Shown: positions 44,880-53,998, counted from the stretch's first letter. The stretch is 64,000 nt of DNA from Palsa-892 sp035556215 (GCA_035556215.1 DATMFI010000029.1:1-64000); one strand, 5' to 3'. Numbers and translations are program-made. Notes: generated from the letters alone by a model not told the origin.

Positions 44880-45107
44880 TTAGAGCGCGAACAGGAGGAG
44901 GAGCGCGATCAGCAGCGAGAAGATGCCGAGCGCTTCGGTCACGGCGAAGCCGAAGATCAGGTTGCCGAACTGCGCCTGGGCAGCCGACGGGTTGCGCAGC
45001 GCTGCGGCGAGGTAGTGGCCGAAGATGGCGCCCACGCCGACGCCGGCGCCGCCCATGCCGATGCAGGCAATACCAGCGCCGATATATTTCGCGGCGATCG
45101 GATCCAT
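44880..45107 (-). CDS. atpE: ATP synthase F0 subunit c
   Basis: A 75-aa hairpin proteolipid that forms the proton-driven ring. Helix 1 has the Gly/Ala-rich GAGIACIGMGGAGVGVG. The polar loop contains RNPSAAQAQ. Helix 2 carries the proton-binding Glu in FGFAVTEALGIFSLL. The gene lies 38 bases after atpB in the F0 operon. Confidence 0.96.
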   Translation of the reverse strand: MDPIAAKYIGAGIACIGMGGAGVGVGAIFGHYLAAALRNPSAAQAQFGNLIFGFAVTEALGIFSLLIALLLLFAL

Positions 45108-45145
45108 GTGAAGAACTCCTTGTTCAGTCAGTTGGAAGAAAGGGC

Positions 45146-45892
45146 TTAGTGGCCCGGGTGGATTGCATCGTTGAGATAGATGCAGGTGAGAATGGCGAAG
45201 ACGTAGGCCTGCAGGAACGACACCAGAAGCTCGAGCGCGGTGAGCGCGACGGTGAGGCCGAGCGGAAGGATCGAACCAACCCAGCCGAGAAGGCCGAAGC
45301 TGCCGAGCATGGCGACGAAGCCGGCAAACACTTTCAACGTGATATGGCCGGCGAGGATGTTCGCGAACAGGCGCACCGAATGCGAAACCGGGCGCGAGAA
45401 GAACGACAGCACCTCGATCGCGGTGATCAGCGGCAGGATGACGACCGGCACGCCCTTCGGCACGAACAGGCGCAGGAACTTGAGGCCGTTCTTGTAGAAG
45501 CCGTAAACGACGACGGTGACGAACACGACGAGCGCCAGGAACACCGTGATGACGATGTGGCTCGTCACCGCGAAGAAGCCGGGGATATTGCCGAAAGTGT
45601 TGAGCACCAGCACGAAGCTGAACAGCGTGAAGACGAGCGGGAAGAACTTCATGCCCGCTTCGCCGGCCGACGAGCGCAGCATGTCGGCGACGAAATTGTA
45701 GCTGACCTCGACGACGCCCTGCGCGCGGCCCGGCACCAGCGCGCGGCGCGTGGTCGCCAGCAGCATGCCGCCGATGATGACGGCGACCGCGGCGAACATG
45801 AACAGCGCCGAGTTGGTGATGGAGATTTCGTGACCGGCGATATGGCCGAGAACGTAAACTTTCTGGATATTGAACTGGTGGATCGGATCCAT
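45146..45892 (-). CDS. atpB: ATP synthase F0 subunit a
   Basis: A 248-aa multi-pass subunit forming the proton half-channels. It starts MDPIHQFNIQKVYVLG. The essential Arg lies in SHSVRLFANILAGHITLK. LELLVSFLQAYVFAILTCIYL near the end contains the conserved Glu/Gln face. The ATG at 45892 is used; a 53-residue upstream extension overlaps atpI and is not family-like. The gene is 14 bases downstream of atpI. Confidence 0.96.
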   Translation of the reverse strand: MDPIHQFNIQKVYVLGHIAGHEISITNSALFMFAAVAVIIGGMLLATTRRALVPGRAQGVVEVSYNFVADMLRSSAGEAGMKFFPLVFTLFSFVLVLNTFGNIPGFFAVTSHIVITVFLALVVFVTVVVYGFYKNGLKFLRLFVPKGVPVVILPLITAIEVLSFFSRPVSHSVRLFANILAGHITLKVFAGFVAMLGSFGLLGWVGSILPLGLTVALTALELLVSFLQAYVFAILTCIYLNDAIHPGH

Positions 45893-45906
45893 CGTTCGCT
45901 TCGCTT

Positions 45907-46281
45907 TCAGTCCTTTTTGTCCCACGACGAGCCCTGCGGCGCGATCACGCCGGCCGAGCGCATCACATTCAGCGTACCGGCTGCGAAGCCGAGCAGCAGT
46001 CCGGCGATCAGCCCCCACGGATTTGAGCCCGCGAAGTAATCGAGCGCCCAACCCGCGCCGCCGCCGAGCAGAATGCCCGCGACGAACTCGCCGGAGAGCT
46101 GGAAACCCCGCGCCAGATTCGAGGCGCGATGTTGCGTTTCCATCTCTTGCTCGCGCAGCTCTTGCGCTTGCTGGTCTCGCCGTACCCCTGCCTCACCGAT
46201 CCGATCGCCCAGCTCCTTGAGTCGCTTGGACATATCGGCTTCCGTGGCCTTGTCTTCGTTCGGCATGTGCCGATCCGCCAT
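45907..46281 (-). CDS. atpI: ATP synthase accessory subunit I
   Basis: A 124-aa protein with a charged, Glu/Arg-rich N-terminal half and two transmembrane segments in the second half: FQLSGEFVAGILLGGGAGWAL and PWGLIAGLLLGFAAGTLNVM. AtpI/AtpZ proteins help insertion of the c ring or Mg2+ uptake. The ATG at 46281 follows AAGGA. It is the first gene of the F0 operon, so the promoter should lie within 46282-46400. No F1 genes are present in the window, as expected for alphaproteobacteria, where F1 is encoded elsewhere. Confidence 0.88.
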   Translation of the reverse strand: MADRHMPNEDKATEADMSKRLKELGDRIGEAGVRRDQQAQELREQEMETQHRASNLARGFQLSGEFVAGILLGGGAGWALDYFAGSNPWGLIAGLLLGFAAGTLNVMRSAGVIAPQGSSWDKKD

Positions 46282-46495
46282 CGGATTCCTTCGAAACGGT
46301 GAAAACGCGGCGCACCATAGTGATGGGCCGGGGGTGGAGTCAAGAAAACGCAGGACTTCCACCGCATTTTAACTGTTTGAAACTGCGGGAAAATCCGGGA
46401 TCGCAAGAGCTAGACTATCAGCTAGTCGCCAGGAGCCGCAGCTAAAGCCCGCGAAGGCGGAATCGGCTCGCGCTTCGCGGACTTTGGAACAGCCG

Positions 46496-46509
46496 GGAAC
46501 CGGGGTTCC
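46496..46509. terminator. Short palindrome after smc
   Basis: GGAACC-GG-GGTTCC begins three bases beyond the smc stop codon (in the direction of smc). The stem is six base pairs with a two-base centre, so it may fold with extra outer pairs. No T-tract follows. A weak terminator call. Confidence 0.35.
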
Positions 46510-46511
46510 GC

Positions 46512-49500
46512 TCAGGCGGCCTGATACTGCTTGGCGGTTTCGAGATCGACCGAGACGAGCTGCGAGACACCTTGCTCGGCCATCGTCACCCCGAACAGCC
46601 GGTGCATATGCGCCATGGTGATCGGGTTGTGGGTGATGACCATGAAGCGGGTCTTGGTCGTCTTGATCATGTCCTCGAGCAGCGCGCAGAAGCGCTCGAC
46701 ATTGGAATCGTCGAGCGGCGCGTCGACTTCGTCCAGCACGCAGATCGGCGCCGGATTGGTGAGGAACACCGCGAAGATCAGCGCCATTGCGGTGAGCGCC
46801 TGTTCGCCGCCGGAGAGCAGCGAAAGCGTCTGCGGCTTCTTGCCGGGCGGCCGGGCGAGAATGTCGAGACCGGCTTCGAGCGGATCGTCGGAGTCGGTCA
46901 AAATCAGCTCGGCGGTGCCGCCGCTGAACAGGCCCTTGAACAGCTTCTTGAAGTGCTCGTTGACGGTTTCGAACGACGCCGTGAGGCGCGCGCGCGCTTC
47001 CTTGTCGAGCGAGGCGATGCCCTGGCGAAGCCGCTTGATCGCTTCGGTGAGGTCGTCGCGCTCGGTGACGAGCCCTTCGTGCTGCTTCTGCACTTCCTCG
47101 AGCTCCTCGTTGGCGCGCAGGTTCACCGCGCCGAGGCGCTCGCGCTCGGCTTCGTAACGCGCGAGCTTGGATTCGACCGCCGCGCGATCCGGCTCGCCTT
47201 CGCCGTCCTGCTCGATGATTTCCTTGAGCCGCGCGCCGTCGGGAATTTCGCCGAGAAGCTCGGAGACTTCGCGGGCAAGGCCGGTGCGGCGCTCGCGCGC
47301 GCCCTCCAGCAGCGCGCCGGCGCGCGCGGCTTCCTCGCGAGCGTTGGCGAGTTCGTCGAGCGCGACGCGCCCCGCCTTGTCGGCCTCGGAAAGATTGTTC
47401 TCGGCTTCCTGCAAGCGGTCGGCCGCTTCCCGGCGCGTCGCTTCGGCTTCCGAGAGCTGCGACATCAACGCGTTGCGCTGTTCCTCAAACGCCTTCGGCG
47501 CATCGTCGAGGCTCGCGCGCTCGGTGCGCGTTTCGGCGAGGCGCTCTTCGAGCGACTGCACGCGGCCTGCGGCGCCTTCCTGGCGCGCCTGCCATTCCGA
47601 TCGCTCCGAGCCGATGAAATTGAGGCGCTGCGCGCGCGCCGCGCGCTCGCGCTCGACGCCTTCAAGCTCGGCCTTGGCGACGCCAAGCGCCGTGCGATGC
47701 TCGGCCAACTGGTTGCGCGCCGTTTCGAGATCGCTTTCGAGCTTCTTGCCGTCGGGCAGCGACAGGATCGCTTCCTCGGCGGAAGTCTTGGCGCCGACCG
47801 CTTCCTCGCGCGCCGAAAGCAGGCGCGTGCGGGCTTCGGCGGCGGCCGAAGCGCGGGCGGCGGCGTGGAACGCGGCGCGCGCTTCCTGCTCGGCGGCATC
47901 GGCCGCGAGCACTTCGGCTTCGGCCTGCTTCACTTCTTCGGCGCGGCGCGCGACTTCCTGGCGCGCGGCCTCGATTTCGATATCGAGCTCGGCAAGGCGA
48001 TTTTTCGCGGCCAGGCGCCGCGCGGCGGCGGTCGGCGCGTCGGGCTTGGCGACGAAACCGTCCCAGCGCCAAAGATCGCCTTCCCGCGAGACGAGCCGTT
48101 GGCCGGTCGCAAGCCGCTGGGCGAGGCGAGGCCCGTCTTCGCGCGTAACGACGCCGATCTGGGCGAGGCGGCGGGCGATCGCCGCCGGGGCATTCACAAA
48201 ACCGGAAAGTGGCGAGGCGCCTTCCGGCAGCACCGGATCGCCCGGCACCGGGCCCGCGCCCGACCAGTGCATCGGCGCGGAAGCGTCGGTCGGGGCTTCC
48301 AAATCGTCGCCGAGCGCAGCGCCAAGCGCAGCTTCATAGCCCGCCTCGACCTGAATGGTTTCGACGACCGGCGGCCACAGCTTCTTTTCGGCGACGTCAT
48401 GGGCCTTGGCGAGCGCCTTTGCCTCCGATTCCAGGCGATGCAAATTGCTCTCGGCGGCGGCAAGCGGCTTGCGCGAAAGCTGTAGCGCCTGAAGGGCCGC
48501 CGAGCGCGCGGCTTCCGCGCGCACCGCGCGGTCATCGACCGCGGCAAGCGTTTCCTCGGACATCGCGCCATCGGCGCCGCCGTCGATCGCGGCGATCTCG
48601 GCTTCCAGCTTTTCGAGCCGCGCGGTTTGCTCGGCGATGGCGCGGTCGAGCTGCTCGCGGCGCGCCGCGTAAGCGGCTAGCGCCACCGTCGCCTCACCGA
48701 AGGCGCGTTCGCTTGCGGCATGTTCCTGTTCGGCCGTGGCAAGCCGCGCGCGCAGGAATTCCTCGCCGCCCTGATCGTTCTGCGTCTCGTCCCTGAGCGC
48801 CGCTTCCTCGCGCTCGAGGCGGGCGAGGACTTCGGCGGCATCGACGCCGAGCGCGCGCTCGCGCTCCAGATCCTGCGTGAGTTGCGCGATGCGCCGGTCG
48901 AGTTCATCGACGCGGTTCCTGGCGCGCGTCTCCTCGCGGTCGAGATCGGCGCGCGCGATGTTGAGGCGTTGCAGCGCCGCCGCGGCGACGGCTTCCGCTT
49001 CGCGCAGCGGGTTGATCTTCTCGTGCAGCAGCGTCGAGAGTTTCACCGCTTCGGTTTCGATCGAAACCTTCTCGGCGACGGTGCGCTGCGTGATGTGAAC
49101 GGCGTTCTCGGCTTCGTTCACCGCGTGCTCGGCTTCGCGCCAGCGCATCGCCATCAGGATGCTTTGCTGGCGGCGGATGTCGTTCGCGACATTCTTGTAG
49201 CGCGTCGTCTGGCGCGCCTGGCGCTTCAGGCTTTCGATCTGGCTCGTCACCTGGCCGATGACATCTTCCAGCCGTTCGAGATTGTGCTCGGCGCCCTTGA
49301 GGCGCGTTTCGGCTTCGTGCTTGCGCGCGTGCAAGCCCGCGATGCCGGCGGCTTCTTCGAGAATGCGGCGGCGCTGTTCCGGCTTGGCGTTGATAATTTC
49401 GCCGATCTGGCCCTGACGGACGAGGGCGGGCGAGCGCGCGCCGGACGAGGCGTCGGCAAAGAAGATGTGCACGTCGCGCTGGCGGACTTCGCGGCCGTTG

Positions 49501-49850
49501 ATGCGATAGGTCGAACCCGCCTCGCGCTCGATCCGGCGCGAGATTTCGATGATGTCCTCGTCGTTGAAGGCGGCGGGCGCGGTGCGGTCGCTGTTGTCGA
49601 GGGTGAGCGTGACTTCGGCGTTGTTGCGGGCCGGGCGGTTGTTGGTGCCGGAGAAGATGACGTCATCCATGCCCGAGGCGCGCATCGCCTTGTACGAGCT
49701 TTCGCCCATCACCCAGCGCAGCGCCTCGACGAGGTTCGACTTGCCGCAGCCGTTCGGGCCGACGACCCCGGTGAGGCCCGGTTCGATCACGAAATCGGAG
49801 GGTTCGACGAAGGATTTGAAGCCGAGGAGCCGGAGCTTGTTGAATTGCAT
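46512..49850 (-). CDS. smc: Chromosome segregation protein SMC
   Basis: An 1112-aa condensin ATPase. The N-terminal head has Walker A in GVVGPNGCGKSNLVEALRW at residues 29-47. Long coiled coils surround a central hinge (about residues 450-580, LWPPVVETIQVEAGYEAALG). The C-terminal head has the signature LSLLSGGEQALTAMAL and Walker B ICVLDEVDAPLDDSN. It compacts and segregates the chromosome with ScpA/ScpB. It is slightly shorter than the 1150-1200 aa usual elsewhere, through shorter coiled-coil arms. It is downstream of dsbA and dciA on the same strand. Confidence 0.95.
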   Translation of the reverse strand: MQFNKLRLLGFKSFVEPSDFVIEPGLTGVVGPNGCGKSNLVEALRWVMGESSYKAMRASGMDDVIFSGTNNRPARNNAEVTLTLDNSDRTAPAAFNDEDIIEISRRIEREAGSTYRINGREVRQRDVHIFFADASSGARSPALVRQGQIGEIINAKPEQRRRILEEAAGIAGLHARKHEAETRLKGAEHNLERLEDVIGQVTSQIESLKRQARQTTRYKNVANDIRRQQSILMAMRWREAEHAVNEAENAVHITQRTVAEKVSIETEAVKLSTLLHEKINPLREAEAVAAAALQRLNIARADLDREETRARNRVDELDRRIAQLTQDLERERALGVDAAEVLARLEREEAALRDETQNDQGGEEFLRARLATAEQEHAASERAFGEATVALAAYAARREQLDRAIAEQTARLEKLEAEIAAIDGGADGAMSEETLAAVDDRAVRAEAARSAALQALQLSRKPLAAAESNLHRLESEAKALAKAHDVAEKKLWPPVVETIQVEAGYEAALGAALGDDLEAPTDASAPMHWSGAGPVPGDPVLPEGASPLSGFVNAPAAIARRLAQIGVVTREDGPRLAQRLATGQRLVSREGDLWRWDGFVAKPDAPTAAARRLAAKNRLAELDIEIEAARQEVARRAEEVKQAEAEVLAADAAEQEARAAFHAAARASAAAEARTRLLSAREEAVGAKTSAEEAILSLPDGKKLESDLETARNQLAEHRTALGVAKAELEGVERERAARAQRLNFIGSERSEWQARQEGAAGRVQSLEERLAETRTERASLDDAPKAFEEQRNALMSQLSEAEATRREAADRLQEAENNLSEADKAGRVALDELANAREEAARAGALLEGARERRTGLAREVSELLGEIPDGARLKEIIEQDGEGEPDRAAVESKLARYEAERERLGAVNLRANEELEEVQKQHEGLVTERDDLTEAIKRLRQGIASLDKEARARLTASFETVNEHFKKLFKGLFSGGTAELILTDSDDPLEAGLDILARPPGKKPQTLSLLSGGEQALTAMALIFAVFLTNPAPICVLDEVDAPLDDSNVERFCALLEDMIKTTKTRFMVITHNPITMAHMHRLFGVTMAEQGVSQLVSVDLETAKQYQAA

Positions 49851-50005
49851 GGATTACCCTTGGCGTGCCGCCATTTAACGCACGAATACCGCTTTGATTC
49901 GGTGATGCGTTACCATGATCGGGCCATTCCCGGCGTACAAGGGCCAGATCGCCCGAAGGCGCAAGGGGTTGGGGGAAACCGGGGATTTCCGGTTCCCGCC
50001 CGCCG

Positions 50006-50644
50006 TCAGCCTTTGGTCAGGGGCGCAAGCGCCTTGTCGAAACCGGCCGGCGTCATCTCGCCGCGGAACAATTCGCCGTTGATGAAAACGGTCGGCGTCG
50101 AGTCGACCTTGAATTTCTCGTAAGCGCGGCGGCCGACATTGCGCAGTTCCTCCGCGAGCTTCTTGTCCTCGAGGCACTTGTTGAAGCTATCCTCGGTGAA
50201 GCCGGCCTGCTTGGCGATGGTGAGGAGCTGCTTCACCGCGTCGCGCGTGAAGGCCCAGTTCTGCTGCTGGTCGAACAGGACATCGACGAGCGGAAAATAT
50301 CTGTCGCCGGGCGCGCAGCGCGCCAGCATGAAAGCGCCGACATCGACCGGGTCGCGCGGGAATTCGCGGAAGACGAAGCGCACTTTGCCGGTGTCGATGT
50401 AGTTCTTCTTGAGCGAGGGATAGACCGTCGAGTGGAAATGCGCGCAGTGCGGGCAGGTCAGCGAGGCGTATTCGATGATGGTGACCGGCGCGTTGGCATT
50501 GCCCTGGATCTTGTCGCCGAGCGGGCCGGGCTTGGCGAGTTCCGCGAGGTCAACGCCCTGCGCCTGTGCCGGGACCACGCCGAGCGCGCCCGCGAACAGC
50601 GCCGCACCGAAAAGCGAAACCACTTGCCGCCGGTAAAAGCTCAC
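50006..50644 (-). CDS. DsbA-family thiol oxidoreductase
   Basis: A 212-aa periplasmic thioredoxin-fold protein. The signal peptide is LFGAALFAGALGVVPAQAQ. The active site CPHC lies in YASLTCPHCAHFHSTVY, and the cis-Pro lies in VDSTPTVFINGELF. It oxidises or reshuffles disulfides in secreted proteins. It sits between dciA and smc, an order conserved in alphaproteobacteria. No DsbB partner is in the window. Confidence 0.92.
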   Translation of the reverse strand: MSFYRRQVVSLFGAALFAGALGVVPAQAQGVDLAELAKPGPLGDKIQGNANAPVTIIEYASLTCPHCAHFHSTVYPSLKKNYIDTGKVRFVFREFPRDPVDVGAFMLARCAPGDRYFPLVDVLFDQQQNWAFTRDAVKQLLTIAKQAGFTEDSFNKCLEDKKLAEELRNVGRRAYEKFKVDSTPTVFINGELFRGEMTPAGFDKALAPLTKG

Positions 50645-50742
50645 GTTGATCCTCCACTATGGCCGGGCCGAATACGATCAGGTTCTTTCCGGCAGTGTTC
50701 TAGCGATTGTGGCGGGCGTGGGGAACGGGAAAATATCGCTCA

Positions 50743-51240
50743 TCACGAGCGTTTGAGGCTGCCTTTGACGAGCGCGCCGAGACGGGCCAGCGACCGGCCG
50801 AGCGCCTCGTCCTCGAACGGGCCGATTTTCCGGGCGACGGCGGCGACCGCCGTCGCCTCCGGCTCGCGCGGCGGCGGAGGCGGCTGATGGCGGCGGATCA
50901 CCGGGCCTTGCCGGATGGTGACGCGGCCGACGCAGCGCCAGCCGAAATAGCGGTTGACCCGTTCGATGATCTGGCCGGTCGAATGCTGCACCTCGATGGC
51001 ATAAGCACCCTCGACGCGAATGGTGAGCGCGCCGACGCTTTCGGGATCGTCGCGCCGCGGCCACACCAGCTTCACCGGCTCCGAGCGTTTCGAGAGTTCC
51101 GGCCCGACGATGTCTTCCCAATGGGTGATGATCTCGGTCGCCGCGAAGCCCTGCCGCTTGAACGCCTCGTTCATCGCCGCATTGACGAAATCGGCGAGCG
51201 GCGCGGCGGCGCGGCGTTTTTTGGTGGGCGGGACGGCCAT
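50743..51240 (-). CDS. DciA-family protein (DUF721), replicative helicase loader
   Basis: A 165-aa protein with the DUF721 domain at about residues 15-125 (FVNAAMNEAFKRQGFAATEI, HWEDIVGPELSKRSEPVKL, QIIERVNRYFGWRCVGRV). It has a basic N-terminus and a Pro-rich QPPPPPREP linker before the tail. DciA proteins help load DnaB on DNA. The ATG at 51240 is chosen over an 81-residue extension because that extension overlaps divergent mutY. The 40-base gap to mutY holds both promoters or leaders. Confidence 0.85.
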   Translation of the reverse strand: MAVPPTKKRRAAAPLADFVNAAMNEAFKRQGFAATEIITHWEDIVGPELSKRSEPVKLVWPRRDDPESVGALTIRVEGAYAIEVQHSTGQIIERVNRYFGWRCVGRVTIRQGPVIRRHQPPPPPREPEATAVAAVARKIGPFEDEALGRSLARLGALVKGSLKRS

Positions 51241-51280
51241 CGGGATTGCGTTTGCCGGACGGGTTAGGTGAGGCTCGACT

Positions 51281-52408
51281 ATGAGCCGCACCAACCTTGC
51301 CGTCAAAGCGCCTGCCATCAAAGGGACCGCGATGGGCGAAACCGCCGGCGGAATGCCCGCGCCGAAAGCGCCCGCTCCCAAAGCGCTTTTGGCCTGGTAC
51401 GACCGCCACCGGCGCGATTTGCCATGGCGGGCAAAGCCGGGCGAGAGGAGCGAGCCATATAAAGTGTGGCTCTCCGAGATCATGCTGCAACAGACGCGCG
51501 TCGAGACGGTCGCGCGCTATTACGAAGTTTTCCTCAAAAAATTCCCGACCGTCGAGAAGCTCGCGAAGGCGCCGCTCGAGAACGTGCTGAAGACCTGGGC
51601 CGGGCTCGGCTACTACGCGCGCGCCCGCAACCTGCACGCCTGTGCGCGTGTCGTCGCGAGGGAACATGGCGGCAAATTCCCCGGCACCGAGGAAGGCCTG
51701 CGCGAGCTGCCGGGCATCGGCGGCTACACCGCCGCCGCCATCGCCGCGATTGCTTTCGGCCGCAGGGCCGCGCCGATGGACGGCAATATCGAGCGTGTCG
51801 TCGCGCGGCTCTTTCAGGTCGAAACGCCGCTGCCTGCCGCGAAGCCCGAATTGCAGGCGCTGGCGGCTTCGCTGATGCCTCTGAAACGCGCCGGCGATTT
51901 CGCGCAGGCGATGATGGATCTCGGCGCGATGATCTGCACGCCGAAGAATCCGTCCTGCATGTTGTGCCCGTGGAACGATGTGTGTGCGGCTCGCCGGAGC
52001 GGCTCGCCCGAAAATTATCCGCGCCGCCTGCCGAAGGCCGAAGGCAAATTGCGCCGGGGCGCCGCCTTCGTCGTGCTGCGCGAAGACGGCGCGGTGCTCC
52101 TTCGCCGCCGCCCGCGCCGCGGATTGTTGGGCGGCATGAGCGAAGTGCCGAACACCGAATGGAGCGCATCGTTCGACGAGAAAAGCGCGCCGCAATTCGC
52201 CCCGCTAGCCGCGAAGTGGCGAAGGAAACCGGGTTACGTGCGCCACGTCTTCACGCATTTTCCGCTCGAGCTCATCGTCTATGTCGCCAAGGTGCCGAAA
52301 CAAACGCCCGCTCCGAAGGGCGGGCGTTTCGTGAAGCTCGCAAAGCTGGAGAGCGAAGCGCTGCCGTCCCTGATGCGCAAAGTGATCGCGCACGGCGCGG
52401 GCGATTAG
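51281..52408 (+). CDS. mutY: A/G-specific adenine glycosylase
   Basis: A 375-aa base-excision repair enzyme that removes adenine opposite 8-oxoguanine. The catalytic Glu is in SEIMLQQTRVETV. The helix-hairpin-helix is LPGIGGYTAAAIAAI, with catalytic Asp in PMDGNIERVVAR. The 4Fe-4S cluster cysteines are 219, 226, 229 and 235 (C-X6-C-X2-C-X5-C). A NUDIX-like C-terminal domain follows (FVVLREDGAVLLRRRPRRG). The first 30 residues are Ala/Pro/Lys-rich, and an ATG at 51332 is an alternative start. It converges with ccrM, overlapping by four bases. Confidence 0.95.
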   Translation: MSRTNLAVKAPAIKGTAMGETAGGMPAPKAPAPKALLAWYDRHRRDLPWRAKPGERSEPYKVWLSEIMLQQTRVETVARYYEVFLKKFPTVEKLAKAPLENVLKTWAGLGYYARARNLHACARVVAREHGGKFPGTEEGLRELPGIGGYTAAAIAAIAFGRRAAPMDGNIERVVARLFQVETPLPAAKPELQALAASLMPLKRAGDFAQAMMDLGAMICTPKNPSCMLCPWNDVCAARRSGSPENYPRRLPKAEGKLRRGAAFVVLREDGAVLLRRRPRRGLLGGMSEVPNTEWSASFDEKSAPQFAPLAAKWRRKPGYVRHVFTHFPLELIVYVAKVPKQTPAPKGGRFVKLAKLESEALPSLMRKVIAHGAGD

Positions 52409-53595
52409 GCAGCGCCCGCCATCTCGGCGCGCACGGCGGCGCGGAACTCGTCGATCGAGACCAGGCCCTTCTTGCTCTCGACGTGCCAGAAATCCCAGCC
52501 GTTGCAGGCTTCCTGCCCTTGCGCGATCGCGCCGATCTTGTGGATCGAGCCGACGACCTGCGCGCCCGGCTGCTTGCCCTTCGGCGCGGTTTGCAGCGTG
52601 AGCGAGCCGTCGGGACGGACGACCGCGCGCACGCGGCCTTTGGCGTCGGTGACGGTGGCGCCCGGCTTGATGAAGCCGCGCTCGATCAGCGACGAAAACG
52701 CGACGCGCGGCGCTTCGCGCGCCGAGAGAAACGGCACCAGCGTCGCCTCGTCGAGCGGCGTGACGGCGTCGATGCGCTTCATCGCGGCATTCGCGTAAGT
52801 CCTGTCGCGCTCGATGCCGACGAAGTGGCGGCCCAAACGCTTGGCGACGGCGCCCGTCGTGCCCGACCCGAAGAACGGGTCGAGCACGACGTCCCCCGGC
52901 TTCGACGCAGACAGAATCGCACGCGCGAGCAGCGCTTCGGGCTTCTGCGTCGGGTGAACTTTCTTGCCGCTGCTGTCTTTCAAGCGCTCGTCGCCGGTGC
53001 AGAGCGGGATCGTCCAGTCCGAGCGCACCTGCACGTCTTCGTTGCCGGCTTTGAGCGCGTCGTAATTGAAGGTGTATTTCGAGTTCTGATCGCGCGACGC
53101 CCAGATCAGCGTCTCGTGCGCATTGGTGAAACGGCGGCCGCGGAAATTCGGCATCGGGTTGGATTTCCGCCAGATGACGTCGTTCAGAATCCAGAAGCCG
53201 AGATCCTGCAGGATCGTGCCGACGCGGAAGATGTTGTGATAGGAGCCGATGACCCACAAGGTCGCGTTCGGCTTCATCGCGCGGCGCGCGGCAAGCAGCC
53301 AGGCGCGGGTGAAATTGTCGTAGGCCTCGAAGCTCGCGAACTTGTCCCAGTCGTCATCGACGGCATCGACCTTCGAGTCGTCCGGGCGCTTGAGGTCGCT
53401 CTGGAGCTGCAAATTATAGGGCGGGTCGGCGAACACCATGTCGATGGAGCCCGCCGGGAGCTTCGAAAGCTCCGCGATGCAGTCGCCGACATGGATGCGG
53501 TTGAGGAAATCGCCTGCGCCGGTATCGGCGCCGCTCTTTGAGGTTAAACGGGGCGCCCCGCGGGACGCCCCGATACGCACTACCTTCATACGCAT
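52405..53595 (-). CDS. ccrM: Cell-cycle DNA adenine methyltransferase (GANTC), CcrM type
   Basis: A 396-aa beta-class N6-adenine methyltransferase. Motif IV is DMVFADPPYNLQLQ. The AdoMet motif DVVLDPFFGSGTTGAVAKRL comes after it. The C-terminal RAMA-type domain (GWDFWHVESKKGLVSIDEFR) is typical of CcrM. It methylates GANTC after replication in alphaproteobacteria and times cell-cycle gene expression. The start is uncertain: ATG 53595, ATG 53589 and a TTG at 53616 are all in frame, and none has a clear ribosome site. One GAATC site (53681-53685) lies 86 bases upstream. Confidence 0.95.
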   Translation of the reverse strand: MRMKVVRIGASRGAPRLTSKSGADTGAGDFLNRIHVGDCIAELSKLPAGSIDMVFADPPYNLQLQSDLKRPDDSKVDAVDDDWDKFASFEAYDNFTRAWLLAARRAMKPNATLWVIGSYHNIFRVGTILQDLGFWILNDVIWRKSNPMPNFRGRRFTNAHETLIWASRDQNSKYTFNYDALKAGNEDVQVRSDWTIPLCTGDERLKDSSGKKVHPTQKPEALLARAILSASKPGDVVLDPFFGSGTTGAVAKRLGRHFVGIERDRTYANAAMKRIDAVTPLDEATLVPFLSAREAPRVAFSSLIERGFIKPGATVTDAKGRVRAVVRPDGSLTLQTAPKGKQPGAQVVGSIHKIGAIAQGQEACNGWDFWHVESKKGLVSIDEFRAAVRAEMAGAA

Positions 53596-53768
53596 TACCC
53601 GATACGCGATACGCAACTGAAACTGACGGGAGCAGTTCTAAGCCCTTGCGGGTAAAGGGCAGGTAAAGGCTAACCTTAATGAATCATTACGAAATTCGGC
53701 GTTGGCGTGCGGTTTTGGGACGGTGAAAACCAAGGCCCCGGCTCGTCATGGGCGGCATGAGGCCGGGC

Positions 53769-53813
53769 ATGACAGCTCTGAAGATGACAGTTCTGAAGAT
53801 GACAGCGCTGAAG
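53769..53813. repeat. Three tandem copies of a 15-bp unit
   Basis: ATGACAGCTCTGAAG, ATGACAGTTCTGAAG and ATGACAGCGCTGAAG follow one another exactly (53769-53783, 53784-53798, 53799-53813), differing at two positions. The preceding 'ggccgggc' resembles an end of the dispersed GGCCGGGC repeats of this genome. Expansion inside such an element is likely. No gene role was seen. Confidence 0.8.
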
Positions 53814-53827
53814 AATAGAAGGCCGCC

Positions 53828-53855
53828 GCCTTCGGCCCAGACAAAGGCCGAAGGC
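53828..53855. terminator. Strong hairpin in the ccrM/radical SAM gap
   Basis: A perfect 10-bp stem GCCTTCGGCC / GGCCGAAGGC with an 8-base loop. It lies downstream of the radical SAM gene in its reading direction, beyond a first hairpin. A pyrimidine-rich run (TTCTATTCTTC) follows on that strand. A second terminator or part of a repeat element. Confidence 0.5.
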
Positions 53856-53953
53856 CCGCGCGTTCGACTACAGTGGGGACTACCGGACGGCGCGGATGAC
53901 CGGGGGTGGAGCGGTCATGGCGTAACCTCGATATGGGAAGCGATACGCTCGCC

Positions 53954-53986
53954 CGCCATGCCGGCGCGAAACAAACCGGCATGGCG
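53954..53986. terminator. Hairpin directly after the radical SAM gene
   Basis: A perfect 11-bp stem CGCCATGCCGG / CCGGCATGGCG with an 11-base A-rich loop begins 12 bases past the radical SAM stop. No clear U-tract is present. Its position and strength suggest a transcription end or an mRNA-stabilising structure. Confidence 0.6.
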
Positions 53987-53998
53987 GCGAGGGCGGCT

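Larger units (their letters stand above)
53596..53998. other. 403-base intergenic region between ccrM and the radical SAM gene
   Basis: No convincing gene was found. Short open frames here are repeat-derived and lack ribosome sites. The region holds the ccrM leader with a GAATC at 53681-53685, an AT-rich stretch near 53670-53700 that is probably the ccrM promoter, three 15-bp tandem repeats, and two strong hairpins described separately. Confidence 0.6.

Noticed and set aside
46572..48485. Long plus-strand open frame antisense to smc
   Set aside because: It has shadow composition (Arg/Gly/Ala-rich) without motifs; smc on the other strand is unambiguous.
53655..53690. Possible CtrA site in the ccrM promoter
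   Set aside because: On the gene strand TTAA is followed by no second TTAA at 7 bases; only AT-rich similarity remains.
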